From: Ixodes scapularis
Lineage: Eukaryota > Arthropoda > Arachnida > Ixodida > Ixodidae
Assembly: GCF_016920785.2 (NCBI RefSeq)
Contig: NW_024609846.1
Location: 116,711,473 to 116,775,472 of the forward strand
Length of the DNA: 64,000 nucleotides
Direction of reading: 5' to 3'
Each line of letters begins with the position of its first letter. The stretch's first letter is position 1. The notes beneath the pieces are model-generated. The model saw only the letters and a program-made list of their open reading frames with translations. It had not been told where the DNA came from and made no database searches. The position numbers and the translations under genes are program-made. Positions 21,640 to 31,749 of the stretch are shown one piece after another.

Positions 21640-22788
21640 TAGGCTTTTTGCGCTGGAACTAGACGAAATTCAGAGTAAACGAAAGGGGAAGCAAGGACAT
21701 AGACCAAAAAGCTGGTGGGACAAAGAAGTGAAGCAAGCGATACAAAAACGTCAGGAAGCCTCTAGGGAACACAGGTATTCCAAGTGTAGTGGGGAGTCCG
21801 AAACGGAAGTAAAAAGAAAATGGGACAATTTTATAACATGTCGCCGAGAGGCATCCAGTTTGATCAATGCGAAAATTCAGAGAAGGGTGAGGAATGGATG
21901 AGTAATGTAAGCAAGAAAAATAGAAACGCAGCCAAGAAGTTTTGGGAGCACTTGCACTCACTCGGTGAAACGACGCAGGCTAGACAGAGATTCATACTCT
22001 CGCACCAGGGAGATCAATTAGAGGGAGATGATGCGATACGATATATAGGAGCAGTGATGGAGGAGAAATTTTGGGAACGGGCACATGTGGAAGATAGGAG
22101 AACTGAAGGAAGTAGCAGTCCAGTTTGTGACATCGCGGATTTTGGACAAAGAGAATGGGAAAAGGCGGAACGAAGAGTCCCTAGTGGCACGTCGACAGGC
22201 ACAGATGGTATCCCAATCAAGCTGGTTAAGAATTTGGGTCCTAAATCTAAGGCAAAAGTAAGGGAGGTAGTGAGTACCATGATTAGAAAAGGAAGTATTC
22301 CAGATAAATGGAGGCTTAGTAGGATGAGTATGATATATCAGGGAAAGGGAGATAAGTCTGATATTAGGAATTATCGTCCCATAACCGTGACACCGGTTAT
22401 TAACAGGTTGGTAATGCAGATTATAAAGAACAGAGTGGAGGACAGGGTAGATTGCGAGGGCATACTGGGCGAGTTACAAAACGGGTTTCGGAAACAAAGA
22501 AGGTTGGAGGACAATTTATTTTCTCTAACACAGTGTATAGAAATAGCGCAAAAAGAAAACAGACAGCTCTGGCTGGCATTTCTGGATATCAAGGGTGCCT
22601 ATGACAACGTGAACCAAAGAAACCTGCGGGACATAGTGGAGAGCTTAAACCTAGATGAAGGACTAACAACACTATTAAGGAACATTTGCAAATATAACAA
22701 GGTGATTGTAACATGGGAAGGAAAGGCGACAGGGAAAATAGAGATAAGACGAGGCGTTAGGCAGGAGTGCCCGTTATCGCCTTTGCTG
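21640..22788 (+). pseudogene. LINE ORF2, linker and reverse transcriptase (N-terminal half)
   Basis: The linker reads SWWDKEVKQAIQKRQEASRE at about 21710-21765 in one frame. After a shift near 21880 the frame 21820-22788 carries the fingers and palm: SGTSTGTDGIP, PDKWRLSRMSMIYQGKGDKS, NYRPITVTPVINRLVMQI, NGFRKQRRLEDNLFSL, LAFLDIKGAYDNV (palm A aspartate) and GVRQECPLSPLL. The coding sequence is cut exactly at SPLL by the LTR element at 22789 and resumes in frame at 24348 with FMLYL. The clade is not fixed; ORF1 type and C-terminal finger suggest the CR1/L2 group. Confidence 0.85.
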
Positions 22789-22976
22789 TGTAGCCCCCGA
22801 GCTACAAGGACGAGAACGACAGCGAGATCGGTGTGTTTCGGCGCCACGCGATTCGTGGCGGGTGCCACGAGAGTCAGTGAGATTCGGGGTGACGTGGTGC
22901 ACGGACGTTCCACGATGGCCCGCTCCTGCATCGCAACTAACCATTTGTAAATATTGTAAATATAAATGTAGTTACA
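22789..22976 (+). repeat. 5' LTR of the nested element
   Basis: Probable limits TGTAGC...GTTACA, about 188 bp. It contains GCCACGCGATTCGTGGC, a perfect hairpin with 6-bp arms or longer, and an AT-rich end with TGTAAATATTGTAAATATAAA. Confidence 0.65.
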
Positions 22977-22989
22977 CAAAACCAAGCCG

Positions 22990-23639
22990 CCACCGAGGTT
23001 AGAGACATCCTCCTCTCGCCGCTCGGCGACACTCCGTATGACACACTCAAGGAGGCTCTCGTCAGTCGCCTCGTCGCTTCAGAGCAGCGACGCCTCCAGC
23101 AGCTCCTTAGCGCTGAAGAACTGGGTGACCGTCGCCCATCTCAGTTCTTGCGTCACCTACAACACTTGCTAGGCGACAAGGCGGCCTCCCTCGACGGAGC
23201 CATCCTTCGAGAGCTTTTCTTACAGCGGCTCCCGTCTCCCGTTCGCGTCGGCTTAGCTGTGGCCCACAGTCTTCCACTCCTGGAACTCGCCGAGCTAGCT
23301 GACCGAATCATGGAGGTCAACAGCCCTACCATCGGCGCAACACAGCGAACTTCCGACCTTACTTCGGACATCGCCGAACTCCGGAAGGCCATGGAAAAAC
23401 TGACGGCAGAGGTGTCCGAGCTTCGACGAGAATCCTCCCAACGTGCTCGGTCGACGGGACGGCGCTCGCGAGACCGTGCAGGCCAACGCTTTGGTCGCGA
23501 CAGCTCCCGTCAACCCTCACCATCTCCCCCGCCTTCTACAAAGTCGCTGTGCCGATACCACCGACAGTTTGGCTCTGAAGCCCGCCACTGTCGGGCTCCC
23601 TGTTCCTGGGACCAGGGAAACGGGATGGGCGGTCGCTAG
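22990..23639 (+). pseudogene. Partial gag of nested LTR element
   Basis: An open frame from about 22990 to the TAG at 23637-23639, lacking the N-terminus. It reads EVRDILLSPLGDTPYDTLKE, LVASEQRRLQQLLSAEELGD, RRPSQFLRHLQHLLGDKA and LRELFLQRLP, typical of Mag-type capsid. An arginine/serine-rich linker and CRYHRQFGSEARHCRAPCSW follow, an atypical zinc finger in place of the CCHC knuckle. The 5' part is missing because the LTR joins directly to mid-gag. Confidence 0.82.
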
Positions 23640-24250
23640 TGGCGGCCAGCGACCAATACCAGCCTACTAGCCGCCTTTTCCACGTTCGCGACAAGATCAG
23701 CGGCACACGTTTCCTGGTCGACACAGGTGCAGAAGTAAGTGTCATCCCTGCCTCTACTTTCGACCGCAGAAATCGTACCCAAACATCTTCGCTGCAAGCC
23801 GTCAACGCTTCCCTCATTGCTACCTATGGACAAAAATCACTGACCCTGGACCTCGGTCTCAGACGTCGGTTTCAGTGGTTGTTCTGGGTAGCTGACGTAG
23901 AGCACGCGATCGTCGGTGCCGATTTCTTGCGAAACTTCAATCTCCTCGTAGACATGAAGAACAAACGACTGATCGATTCAAGCACCAAGATATACGTCTC
24001 GGGAGTCCTATCGCGGGCTCCAACGCTTAGCCCAACTTTCGTGAAGCCGCCCGCAAACGAGTTCACCCGAATCCTGCAGAAGTATCCCGATCTGACCAAG
24101 CCAAGAAACTTCGAGGTAAACGCGAAACCGTCACAATTGACAGACTCAAACCGGCTTTCTTCTCTCCCTTCGATTCACCAACGTCCAAGCATCAGGTTAA
24201 CCCACCAATACCCACAGACCACCAAACAAACTCCACTCAAGTGGCCGCAG
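23639..24250 (+). pseudogene. Protease and integrase C-terminal remnant of nested LTR element
   Basis: This frame is -1 relative to gag and is open upstream across the gag stop, which fits gag-pol expression by frameshifting or a single indel. It carries FLVDTGAEVSVIP (catalytic DTG, about 23715-23755) and AIVGADFLRNF (23905-23940), a retropepsin fold. After about 24100 the sequence jumps to VTIDRLKPAFF-like residues (about 24130-24165, in another frame), normally found at the very end of pol. The RT-to-integrase block is deleted. Structural evidence only; no full pol product can be made. Confidence 0.8.
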
Positions 24251-24273
24251 CCACTTGTCCAAGGGGGGGCACC

Positions 24274-24343
24274 TGTAGCCCCCGAGCTACAAGGACGAGA
24301 ACGACAGCGAGATCGGTGTGTTTCGGCAACCAAGCACGCTACA
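24274..24343 (+). repeat. 3' LTR (shortened) of nested element
   Basis: 70 bp, sharing its first 54 bases with the 5' LTR and ending GCTACA. The central part present in the 5' LTR is absent here. Preceded by the polypurine tract AAGGGGGGGCACC. Confidence 0.75.
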
Positions 24344-24347
24344 GCTG

Positions 24348-25545
24348 TTTATGTTGTATCTGAGAAGATTGGAGGATAGACTAGGGAAGAGTGGGCTTGG
24401 ATTCGACCTTTCTTACAGTAAGCTAGGCCAAAAAATTCAGCAATTTTTACCAGGATTGATGTACGCGGATGATATCGTAGTAATGGCTAACAACAGGACA
24501 CAGTTGCAGGAATTAATGAGCATCTGTGGTGGGGAAGGAGAGGAATTATGTCTAGAATTCAGTAGTGAAAAATCAGCAGTCATGATTTTTAACGATGATG
24601 AAGTTGAGAGGCTGAAGGTACAGAATATTACAGTTGAGAGAGCTAGTAAATTCAAGTATCTAGGAGTATGGATATGTGATGGTGCAGAATATCTCAGTGA
24701 GCATGAAAAGTATATAATAGGTAAGGGCAACAGAAATGCAGCTGTAATGAAAAATAGAGCACTTTGGAATTACAACAGGTATGAGGTGGTGAGAGGTATT
24801 TGGAAAGGGGTCATGGTGCCTGGCTTGACTTTTGGAAACGCAGTGCTATGCATGAAATCCGAAGTGCATGCGAGACTAGAAATAAAACAGCGCGGAGTAG
24901 GTAGACTGACTTTGGGGGCACATTGCAAAACGCCAAACCAGGGAGTACAAGGACACATGGGATGGGCGTCATTTGAGAGCAGGGAAGCGGTGAGCAAGAT
25001 AGAATTTGAGGATAGGTTGAGGCAAATGGATGGGGAGCAATGGGCACGAAAGGTTTTCAGCTATTTTTACATGAGGAGTGGAGACACAAGGTGGAGACAG
25101 CGCACTAGGAAATTAAGAGGAAAGTTTTTAGGCTATAGTGAAGATACGGAAGAGCAAGTCTCAGTTAAGAAGAAAGTTAAGGCCACAGAAAGAGATCGGT
25201 GACTAGACGGAATGCAGACAAAGACGGCTTTGGAAAGCTATAGATTAAACAAAACAGTTATTGCCAAAGAAAGCATTTATGACAATTCTAGGGGGAGCTC
25301 ATTGTTGTTTGAGGCGAGGACGGAAGTTCTGTGAACCAGAACATACAGAGCGAGCTACCAGGAAATGGATACAGTGTGCACTGCTTGTGGAGAGGAGGAC
25401 GAGACGGCTGAGCACTTGATACTCTACTGTAAAGGGCTTTACCCTATGCCTACCGAAGACAACATGGATTTAATAAAGTCATTGGGTTTTAGAGATAGCG
25501 AAGGGAGAGTGCATTTCAAAACGGTAGAGATTATCAAGTAAAGAT
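24348..25545 (+). pseudogene. LINE ORF2, reverse transcriptase (C-terminal half) and zinc finger
   Basis: Continues the RT after the nested element. FMLYLRRLEDRLG is followed by LMYADDIVVMANN with the catalytic YADD box (about 24459-24473), then KTQLQEL-type spacing, KFKYLGVWI (thumb start) and the long C-terminal region to 25202. Two in-frame TGA codons interrupt the tail (25200-25202, and near 25333), both at positions consistent with CGA-to-TGA change. Beyond them the same frame gives VCTACGEEDETAEHLILYC (about 25375-25430), a C-x2-C-x8-H-x4-C finger typical of LINE ORF2 ends, and stops at about 25541. Confidence 0.85.
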
Positions 25546-25765
25546 TAAGTGAATGGTGGCAGAAAGCGAGGGAAAACTAGGTGTTTTCTTATTAACTGAT
25601 GGCAAGGGGGTTTTATAGCCCCACTTTCTTTGCAGTGCGGAGTAAATGTAGATTTCACATTTAAATATTCTAAGCTTAAATGGTAAAACAAAATGGCTAG
25701 GTGGCATAAGCTACCGCCCGATCCAAAGGGCTCAGCCGCATTCATCCATCCGTCCATCCAAACAT
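25546..25765 (+). mobile_element. LINE 3' UTR and tail
   Basis: Non-coding end with GGCATAAGCTACCGCCCGAT, CCAAAGGGCTCAGCCGC and a terminal CATCCATCCGTCCATCC tract. A related end stands alone at 40085-40160. Short tandem tails in place of poly-A are known for several LINE clades. Confidence 0.75.
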
Positions 25766-27230
25766 GAGTTGGTGTATACAAGTGGAGCTTGGTGACAGCC
25801 CCCGACTGTCGCTGCTTGTTTTTATGTAAACCCCCATACTAGCGTGCGGCCGTGTAATCACCACCACATAGCGAACGCTAAAGACCCCAAATTTTGATTT
25901 GAATTGCTCGTCTACGCCGCTGAACCAGTATTTCCAATTTCCGAGGCAGAGCGACCTCTCGCTAAATATTCCAGATGGCCTATTTACTTTTTTTCCTAAC
26001 TAATCGGGCGATAGAAGTATAGCGATAAAGGCTTTAGTTCCATTCAAGTACGAGATCGTTAGCCACGTCAGCCACTAGATGGAAGAAGATTGCGCCCATC
26101 TTCTGATTTCTTGTTTTCAACTGTTCCCCTGGTTGACTAAACTAAACCATCGATCTATAGGGCCATGATGGAATATGGCTCTCGCCATATGCTCAGATTT
26201 GCAGTAGCTTAGCTCTAGCAGAGTTGATGATCCCTTGCCTTTCCTCAGCGGACAGGCAGATTTCAGTAGTAAGGTGAACAAAGCAAACTGAGCTTAAGTG
26301 AAGTAGACGCAAAGGCTGTGGTTACGATGCTTCAAAAAGAGGAATGACGTGCGATCTCTGACTTTGTCCCATACACCTATACCGGAAAAGAAAGACTGCT
26401 ATACTCTATCTTAGAAGTTATGTGCAGTATTAACAAAAACCGAAATGCGTGACTGGAGTGCTTCACAATTCTGTTTTTATTTGAAATATTGCACTAAAGA
26501 AGCCCTTTGCGAAGTTACGCGATACAATGTGTGTTATCTTGACAAAAGAGGACTCACGCGAGTTCTTTCTCGCCGGGGAAACGCAAAGAAGCTCTTTCTC
26601 ATTATTGGTGTGGCTGTAGATATTCTCTTTTTTACTGTTGAACTTTTACTGCCACGCATTTAAACAACCTCTAAACTCGTGAATGACAGAAAAAAAAAAA
26701 GAATAATTTGTGAACTAGTAAGAGAATTCCAAGCGTGAAAGGATCACGTTCCGTTCCTGCCATAGAAGCGGTTGCGACTCGTCTTCCCCGCAGGGACCCA
26801 ATGCAATTACGCGGTCTTCGTGGTCGAGCGTGGCTCGAGGACTTCGATCCGAAGGGACATTTAGTCGAGGACGCGTGCGATTCGGCCAAGAGCCCGTGCC
26901 ACCACATCCGAGATGTCTGCCAGCTCTCCCTTCAAAATATAAGGAAATGGCAGCTGCCGAGACGTGCCACGCGGCATCGACAGCCGAGATTGGCCAACGG
27001 TTGTTGTTGCTGAGCCGGTTATCGTTCACGACCGACTGGGCGCGGCAAGAACTTGGAATCGCGATCACGTGAATGGATACTACGCAGTGCGTATGCCACC
27101 CTGCTGCTATAGTCGTTGGCAGTTTAAGAAAATCAAGCCGGGCCTTACTGTTCACGCCCTGCCTGGCTTATAAGTCACGCACGTTGCCCTAATATTGACT
27201 GAACAAATATAAAAACAGTGGGCAGTACAG
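25766..27230. other. No gene recognised
   Basis: No recognisable coding, RNA or element signature. Overlapping open frames at 26715-27173 on both strands have no domain and no splice support. 26830-27000 is GC-richer than its surroundings. Confidence 0.45.
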
Positions 27231-27234
27231 TATC

Positions 27235-28510
27235 AAGAATTCGAAAATTCTGGTGAACATTGCCTTTCCGTGTGACCTAACACAAATTATTGATGACACG
27301 TCAAGCATTAGTGCTACATCGAGTAATCTTCTTGATTTACTTTTTTGTAAGCTATTTGATTACATACACAAAACTCGACGTCATGAGCGGGCTATCTGAT
27401 CACGAACTTGTGTTCGTTACATTTCCTCTTTTGAAGGGCGATGATAAAAACGGGGCCCATATTATAATGAAAGATTTTAATAAAGCAGATGAGGTGAGCA
27501 TTCTAGATTATTTAGAAATGCATTACAATGACTTCAGTCTTTAAGAGGATGTGAAAATTTTGTGGGCCAGGTTTAAGCGGTTGTCTTTTGACTGCCTGTC
27601 AAGGAAACAATATACGGATTGCCAGCCATAACGACAAGCTTTTCAGTGTTTAATTTTGAACTTTTTTTTTAGAGATGCACTAGGAAAATTCGGGAGGTTT
27701 CTGTCTGAACGGATGTCCAGCGCTGTTTCCATTATAATTGACGGTGCCCCGTCAGGTGCTTTAACTCTACTGCTCATGCTTTTAACACGTACTTCCAGAT
27801 AGTGTTCGCGGAAAAGGACACAATCCATGTTTTCCAGCCCAATGGGTTTACTTCACAAATGACTTATTTCGTCATTCAGGAGGGAATTATTAATTTGTTG
27901 CTTAATCTTGACGTCAAGTCAAGAAGTCAAACGGACCAGATAATATCCCCGATGCTTTTCTACGTCGCTATGCTCAGTGGGCCTCACATCATTTATGGGT
28001 AATTTTGAATGCGTTATTGTCACAATCTCCACTTCCCATGGCTTGAAGAAATGCTTCTGTCATTTCCATATTTAGGCTGAATATTTCTTCCTGCTTGTCC
28101 CAGCTATCGCTCGATATCCCTTACATCGATCAGTTGTAAATGTTTAGATCACGTGGTATGTCGCCATCGGACACAATAAAAAAATACAGACTGTTATTAA
28201 ACGTTCAACACGTTTTTTCGTTGCGGAATATTAACTTTTACGCAGCTACTTACGACGTGTCATGACTTTGCATTTCCAATCAATAAAAAGGAACAAATAG
28301 ATACAGTATTCTTGGAATTCGCTGAAGCTTTTGATAAGGTGACCGCAGCGTCTTCAAAAACTTTAGGCAATTGGAATTAGAAGTAAGTTGATTAATTTCA
28401 TTATATCTTAACTTGACAACCGCGTTCAGTGTGTCCAGGTTGATAACCACTCCTCAGACACTTTACCAGTCTCGTCAGGAGTCTCCCAGGAAACGGTTTT
28501 GTGGCCACGT
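27235..28510 (+). pseudogene. Second LINE, endonuclease end and RT N-terminal part, decayed
   Basis: Translated in pieces: LTQIIDD...SSNLLDLLFC (about 27280-27350), SGLSDHELVFVTFPLLKG (about 27384-27437, endonuclease SDH motif), then RT blocks YRSISLTSISCKCLDH (about 28105-28150), QLLTTCHDFAFPINKKEQID and TVFLEFAEAFDKV (about 28240-28341, palm A with the aspartate replaced by glutamate). Many stops and frameshifts. It is a different and older LINE than the one at 19.5-25.8 kb, and is 5'-truncated. The body resumes at about 29575. Confidence 0.7.
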
Positions 28511-28514
28511 TTAT

Positions 28515-28770
28515 TTTAGGGGCGATGCTCCTTGGGGGCTACCCATGTCCGTATGTCCGTCCGATGTCCGGCGTCGGAGGCTCGTGCTCCTGCTCGTAAG
28601 CTCACGCACTCACGTGCTTGTTTAGGGAAAAAAAAAACGCATCTCCACGTGGTGAATGATGTTGATTGGGGCAAAGCTCTGGTGGTGCTTGTCTGCGTAG
28701 ACGCTATGCCGCAGCATGCCGGGCCTTTCGTTCGCTTTCATCCATGTCACAAAGAGAATGTGTGGTATGG
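28515..28770 (+). repeat. Dispersed repeat R6, copy 2
   Basis: GATGCTCCTTGGGGGCTACC, CATGTCCGTATGTCCGTCCG and CTCCTGCTCGTAAGCTCACG match 14575-14670. CACGTGGTGAATGATGTTG and ATTGGGGCAAAGCTC match the reverse complement of 15165-15215. Inserted, together with the Penelope-like element that follows, into the second LINE. Confidence 0.75.
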
Positions 28771-28849
28771 AACGTGGTTATATACGGATTTGAGCATTTG
28801 ACCACAGCGTGACAGCCGCATTACGTGGTGGAACAAAATGGTGAGTTGG

Positions 28850-29560
28850 GCCAGTTGGTTCATAATGGAAAAAGACAAGCGCCGAAAGACCAGGACAAGG
28901 TAAGAAGACGACAACACAAGGCGCACTCGCAACTGAAGATTTATTTATGGAAAAACATAGTATTATATACACTTTTAAAAAACACCACGTCACTTTCCAC
29001 GTGCCCACTCTTTATCCAAGAACAGACACTCTTTTTCTGACAGAGTCACTGAAGGCTCGCTTATGCACTTATCTGCACCCTTCCTTATAGCATACGCCTC
29101 ATGAATTTCCCTTGTAATCTTTTTGCTGTATCGCCCCAGGATTGCCACGTCATTGAAAACTGGTGTGCACTCACATCGGTTGCAATGCACAGCCAGGTGC
29201 CCCGAAGGTGACTGTTTTAAGGAAGCAGCATGCTCTCTCGCGCGATCATTCACACAACGCCCAGTTTGGCCTACGTAAGACCTACCGCAAGAAAGCGGAA
29301 TGTCATACACAACACCAGTGTGACATTCTACAAACTTATTCTGGTGTTTTTTCTTACACTTGTCACTCTTCCCTTCGGGATCATTGATTTCCCTGCATAA
29401 CGCAGAAAGCTTTTTAGGGGCTGAAAAAACGACAGGAACGTCGTAACGTTCCGCCACCTTTTTTAAGTTATGGGACACTGCGTGAATGTAAGGCATTACA
29501 GCGGTTCTTACTTTTTGGCGTTTACGTGGTGGTGCGGCTGTTTTTTTGTTCTTTTTTTAT
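28850..29560 (-). mobile_element. Penelope-like element, 5'-truncated (best copy)
   Basis: Minus-strand element with a GIY-YIG endonuclease frame (28990-29496) and a 3' untranslated tail (28850-28989) holding ACAAGCGCCGAAAGACCAGG and ACAACACAAGGCGCACTC. The reverse transcriptase that normally precedes the endonuclease is absent. It lies between the two halves of the second LINE. Confidence 0.85.
28990..29496 (-). pseudogene. Penelope-like GIY-YIG endonuclease domain
   Basis: 168 codons, uninterrupted, but without the RT and so a truncated polyprotein; the first Met is internal. Residues 1-60 are the linker (PYIHAVSHNLKKVAERYDV, C47, C58-H59). GIY-YIG follows: VVYDIPLSCGRSYVGQTGR at 62-80 (Y64, Y74-V-G), the basic helix NDRAREH (83-89) and the ITREIHEAYAIRKG segment (128-140) that should carry the catalytic glutamate. 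In intact Penelope-like elements this domain nicks DNA for target-primed reverse transcription. Fragments of the same family are at 2.3, 10.6, 11.4 and 57.7 kb. Confidence 0.87.
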
Positions 29561-29574
29561 ATATTTATTAAGGA

Positions 29575-30205
29575 GATTACAAGCGTTGTTCATACCAAAA
29601 TTACTCTAAATTTTTTTTTTACGGATGACTGTGTTTTTTCACCCTAGTGAAATCCGTAGCTGATCAGGCGAGACTGAAGAATAACCTAGAAAACATTTTA
29701 AGCTGGTTTGAGAACTGAGAAATGGCTCTGGACATTAACAGACTCTTTGATGTAGAGGTTTGCAATGAGAAACAAGTTTTTAAAAATTCATAGTTTGTTG
29801 GAGGAATGGTAATTGAAAAAAAAAATCTGATTCTTATTATCTAGAAATTACCATCACTAAAAACTTGAATTGGAATGACCACATCGATAACATTTGTTCT
29901 AGTGCTCTTGAGGCTTTATAGGGAAGCCGATGTAAGCTTTCAAGAGCCCCGATGTAAGTGGAGCTTGCAGCTTACGAAACCTTGGTCAGACCTTGCCTGG
30001 AATACGCTTCCTGCCTCCGGAACCCCTACATCCTCACAAACATATCTAAGCTCGAAAGAGTACAAAAAATTGTACCTCAGGTTTATCTGCAATCAGTGTC
30101 GAAGAACAGACAGCGTAACGAATATGATTAATTTACTATATCTTGAATCACTTGAAGCTAGGCGCTCATTAAACAGGTTGGACTTTTTTTTTTTTGTCCA
30201 TGATA
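29575..30205 (+). pseudogene. Second LINE, RT C-terminal part, decayed
   Basis: Resumes after the Penelope insertion. TDDCVFF (about 29620-29640) is the catalytic YADD box region, then DQARLKNNLENILSWFEN (about 29660-29715), a shifted piece with WNDHID, and LVRPCLEYASC / LERVQKIV (about 29985-30075). Ends in degraded sequence near 30205. Stops and frameshifts throughout. Confidence 0.7.
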
Positions 30206-30335
30206 AATAAGCAATAGATTTACTCAAATAAATCACACCGTTTACATCACTCCGGTGTCGCGAGCAGATACTCGTTTTAACTACGAAATAATGGCCACTG
30301 AGTGTCACGTACCTAAAGATACATTTAAGTTTTCG

Positions 30336-30366
<31 letters not shown>

Positions 30367-31749
30367 TTTGCGGTATTATTAAATAAATAAAAAATCTTCT
30401 TGCCTCGTGACCAGTAATTCGTTACTTTATTGCTAATCTACGGGGAGTTCGAGAGGGCTATTTGGCCGTAAAAAAAGTCAAACCCGACGGCTTGCTCCTG
30501 TTTTCCTCCCGCGTACACAAAATATCAAGTTTTTCTTGCACGTCTTTCTCGAAGACCTGCACTCACAAAATTTGACTGTGATAAGTTCACTACCTAAGGA
30601 CAGATTTGTAAAAATATTGATTACACTGGGGTTATTGGTTTATTTATACGCATTGTTTTCGACCGAAAAGCGCTCTGGAACTCCCTGCACACCATACAAA
30701 TACGCAGTAGAACGAACGGCCCGACAAAACACGTGACGGAAAGAGAAACGCCCGTGCTTATCCCAGCTGACGACGACCGTGTTCTGAAAATGAAAAAAAA
30801 AAAAAGAAAAAAAGAATTGTCCAGAACAGTCCAACAGAGACACGACGGCCGATCCGATGGGAACGTCGACGACGGGGCAGAGTGCAAGTTTCACCGACCA
30901 CATCTGGTTCCCAGACTACAATAGCGCATTCAACGGCAGCTGAAAACTGAATCCGCCAGCTCCTTGCCTGGAAGTATGCATTACGTTTCTATTATCCGGA
31001 AAGACCGGTTACGTGTTAAATACTCGTAGAACACCGCCGTTTCGTGAGTGAAAATTACTGATTGCGGGATTAACTTTAGGTAAAAGGAATTCGAGCCATA
31101 AACAATGGCCACTGGGAGCTTAAAGGGCGATTCCGGTCAATGTTTCCGAATTGAGTATTACGACTGTTTTAGCTCAGTTGGAGTCCCTGAATTACAACTT
31201 ACAAGGTACACTATTCTTTCTATCACAGCTCAAAGTATGGTTTCGGGCGATTATACGGCAAAACCGAAACTGTCTGCTAGAGGGGGATGGCAACGCTGAT
31301 CATCAGTTGTACGGACGCGACGTGACGTCATGGCGGTACTGTGGTACGCATGGCACAGCGTTGCTTGACTAAAAGCTAACCCGCTTGCCACCTACTAAAG
31401 GGCAGCTGGTCTCATCTTTTAAATCAGTTTTTAGTGGAGTATATGCTGCTTCACTTTGACGTAACATTTTGGCTGTGATAATATTTCGTGCCCCTAAAGC
31501 GATGCTAGTCACATCTTTTTTTTTTTTTTTTTTTTTTTTGGTTTTCGACCGGAGTTGGCTTTTAGGCGTGACTTAATAACATCAGGGCTCTTGTTTCGTG
31601 ATTCTCTCTTGGGCTTTCTTATCGGGCAACGCTGCGGTCTTACTGGCTTCGGAGTGATAATGAAATGACCGCTAGTAGTCACACCCGCGGTTCTTAAGCT
31701 CTCGCTGACTGAAAGATATGAATTTTAATTTAGATATACACCGACTCGT
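30206..31749. other. No gene recognised; simple repeats
   Basis: Holds a (GT)n/poly-T tract at 30337-30369, poly-A at 30791-30815, poly-T at 31519-31540, and near 31119 a TTAAAGGGCGATTCC start reminiscent of the TTAA-flanked element termini. Open frames are short and unsupported. Confidence 0.45.

Larger units (their letters stand above)
22789..24343 (+). mobile_element. Internally deleted Mag/Ty3-like LTR retrotransposon nested in LINE
   Basis: Starts TGTAGCCCCC and ends GCTACA. The first 54 bases (22789-22842) recur identically at 24274-24327. A 4-bp duplication GCTG (22785-22788, 24344-24347) flanks it. Removing the element with one GCTG leaves the LINE reading frame continuous. Inside are partial gag, an aspartic protease, and then only the last part of the integrase region; RT, RNase H and most of integrase are missing. 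A polypurine tract AAGGGGGGGCACC precedes the 3' LTR. It therefore cannot move on its own. Confidence 0.9.

Noticed and set aside
26715..27173. 146-codon minus-strand frame and overlapping plus frames
   Set aside because: Both strands are open over a GC-rich patch, a common chance result; no motif supports either.
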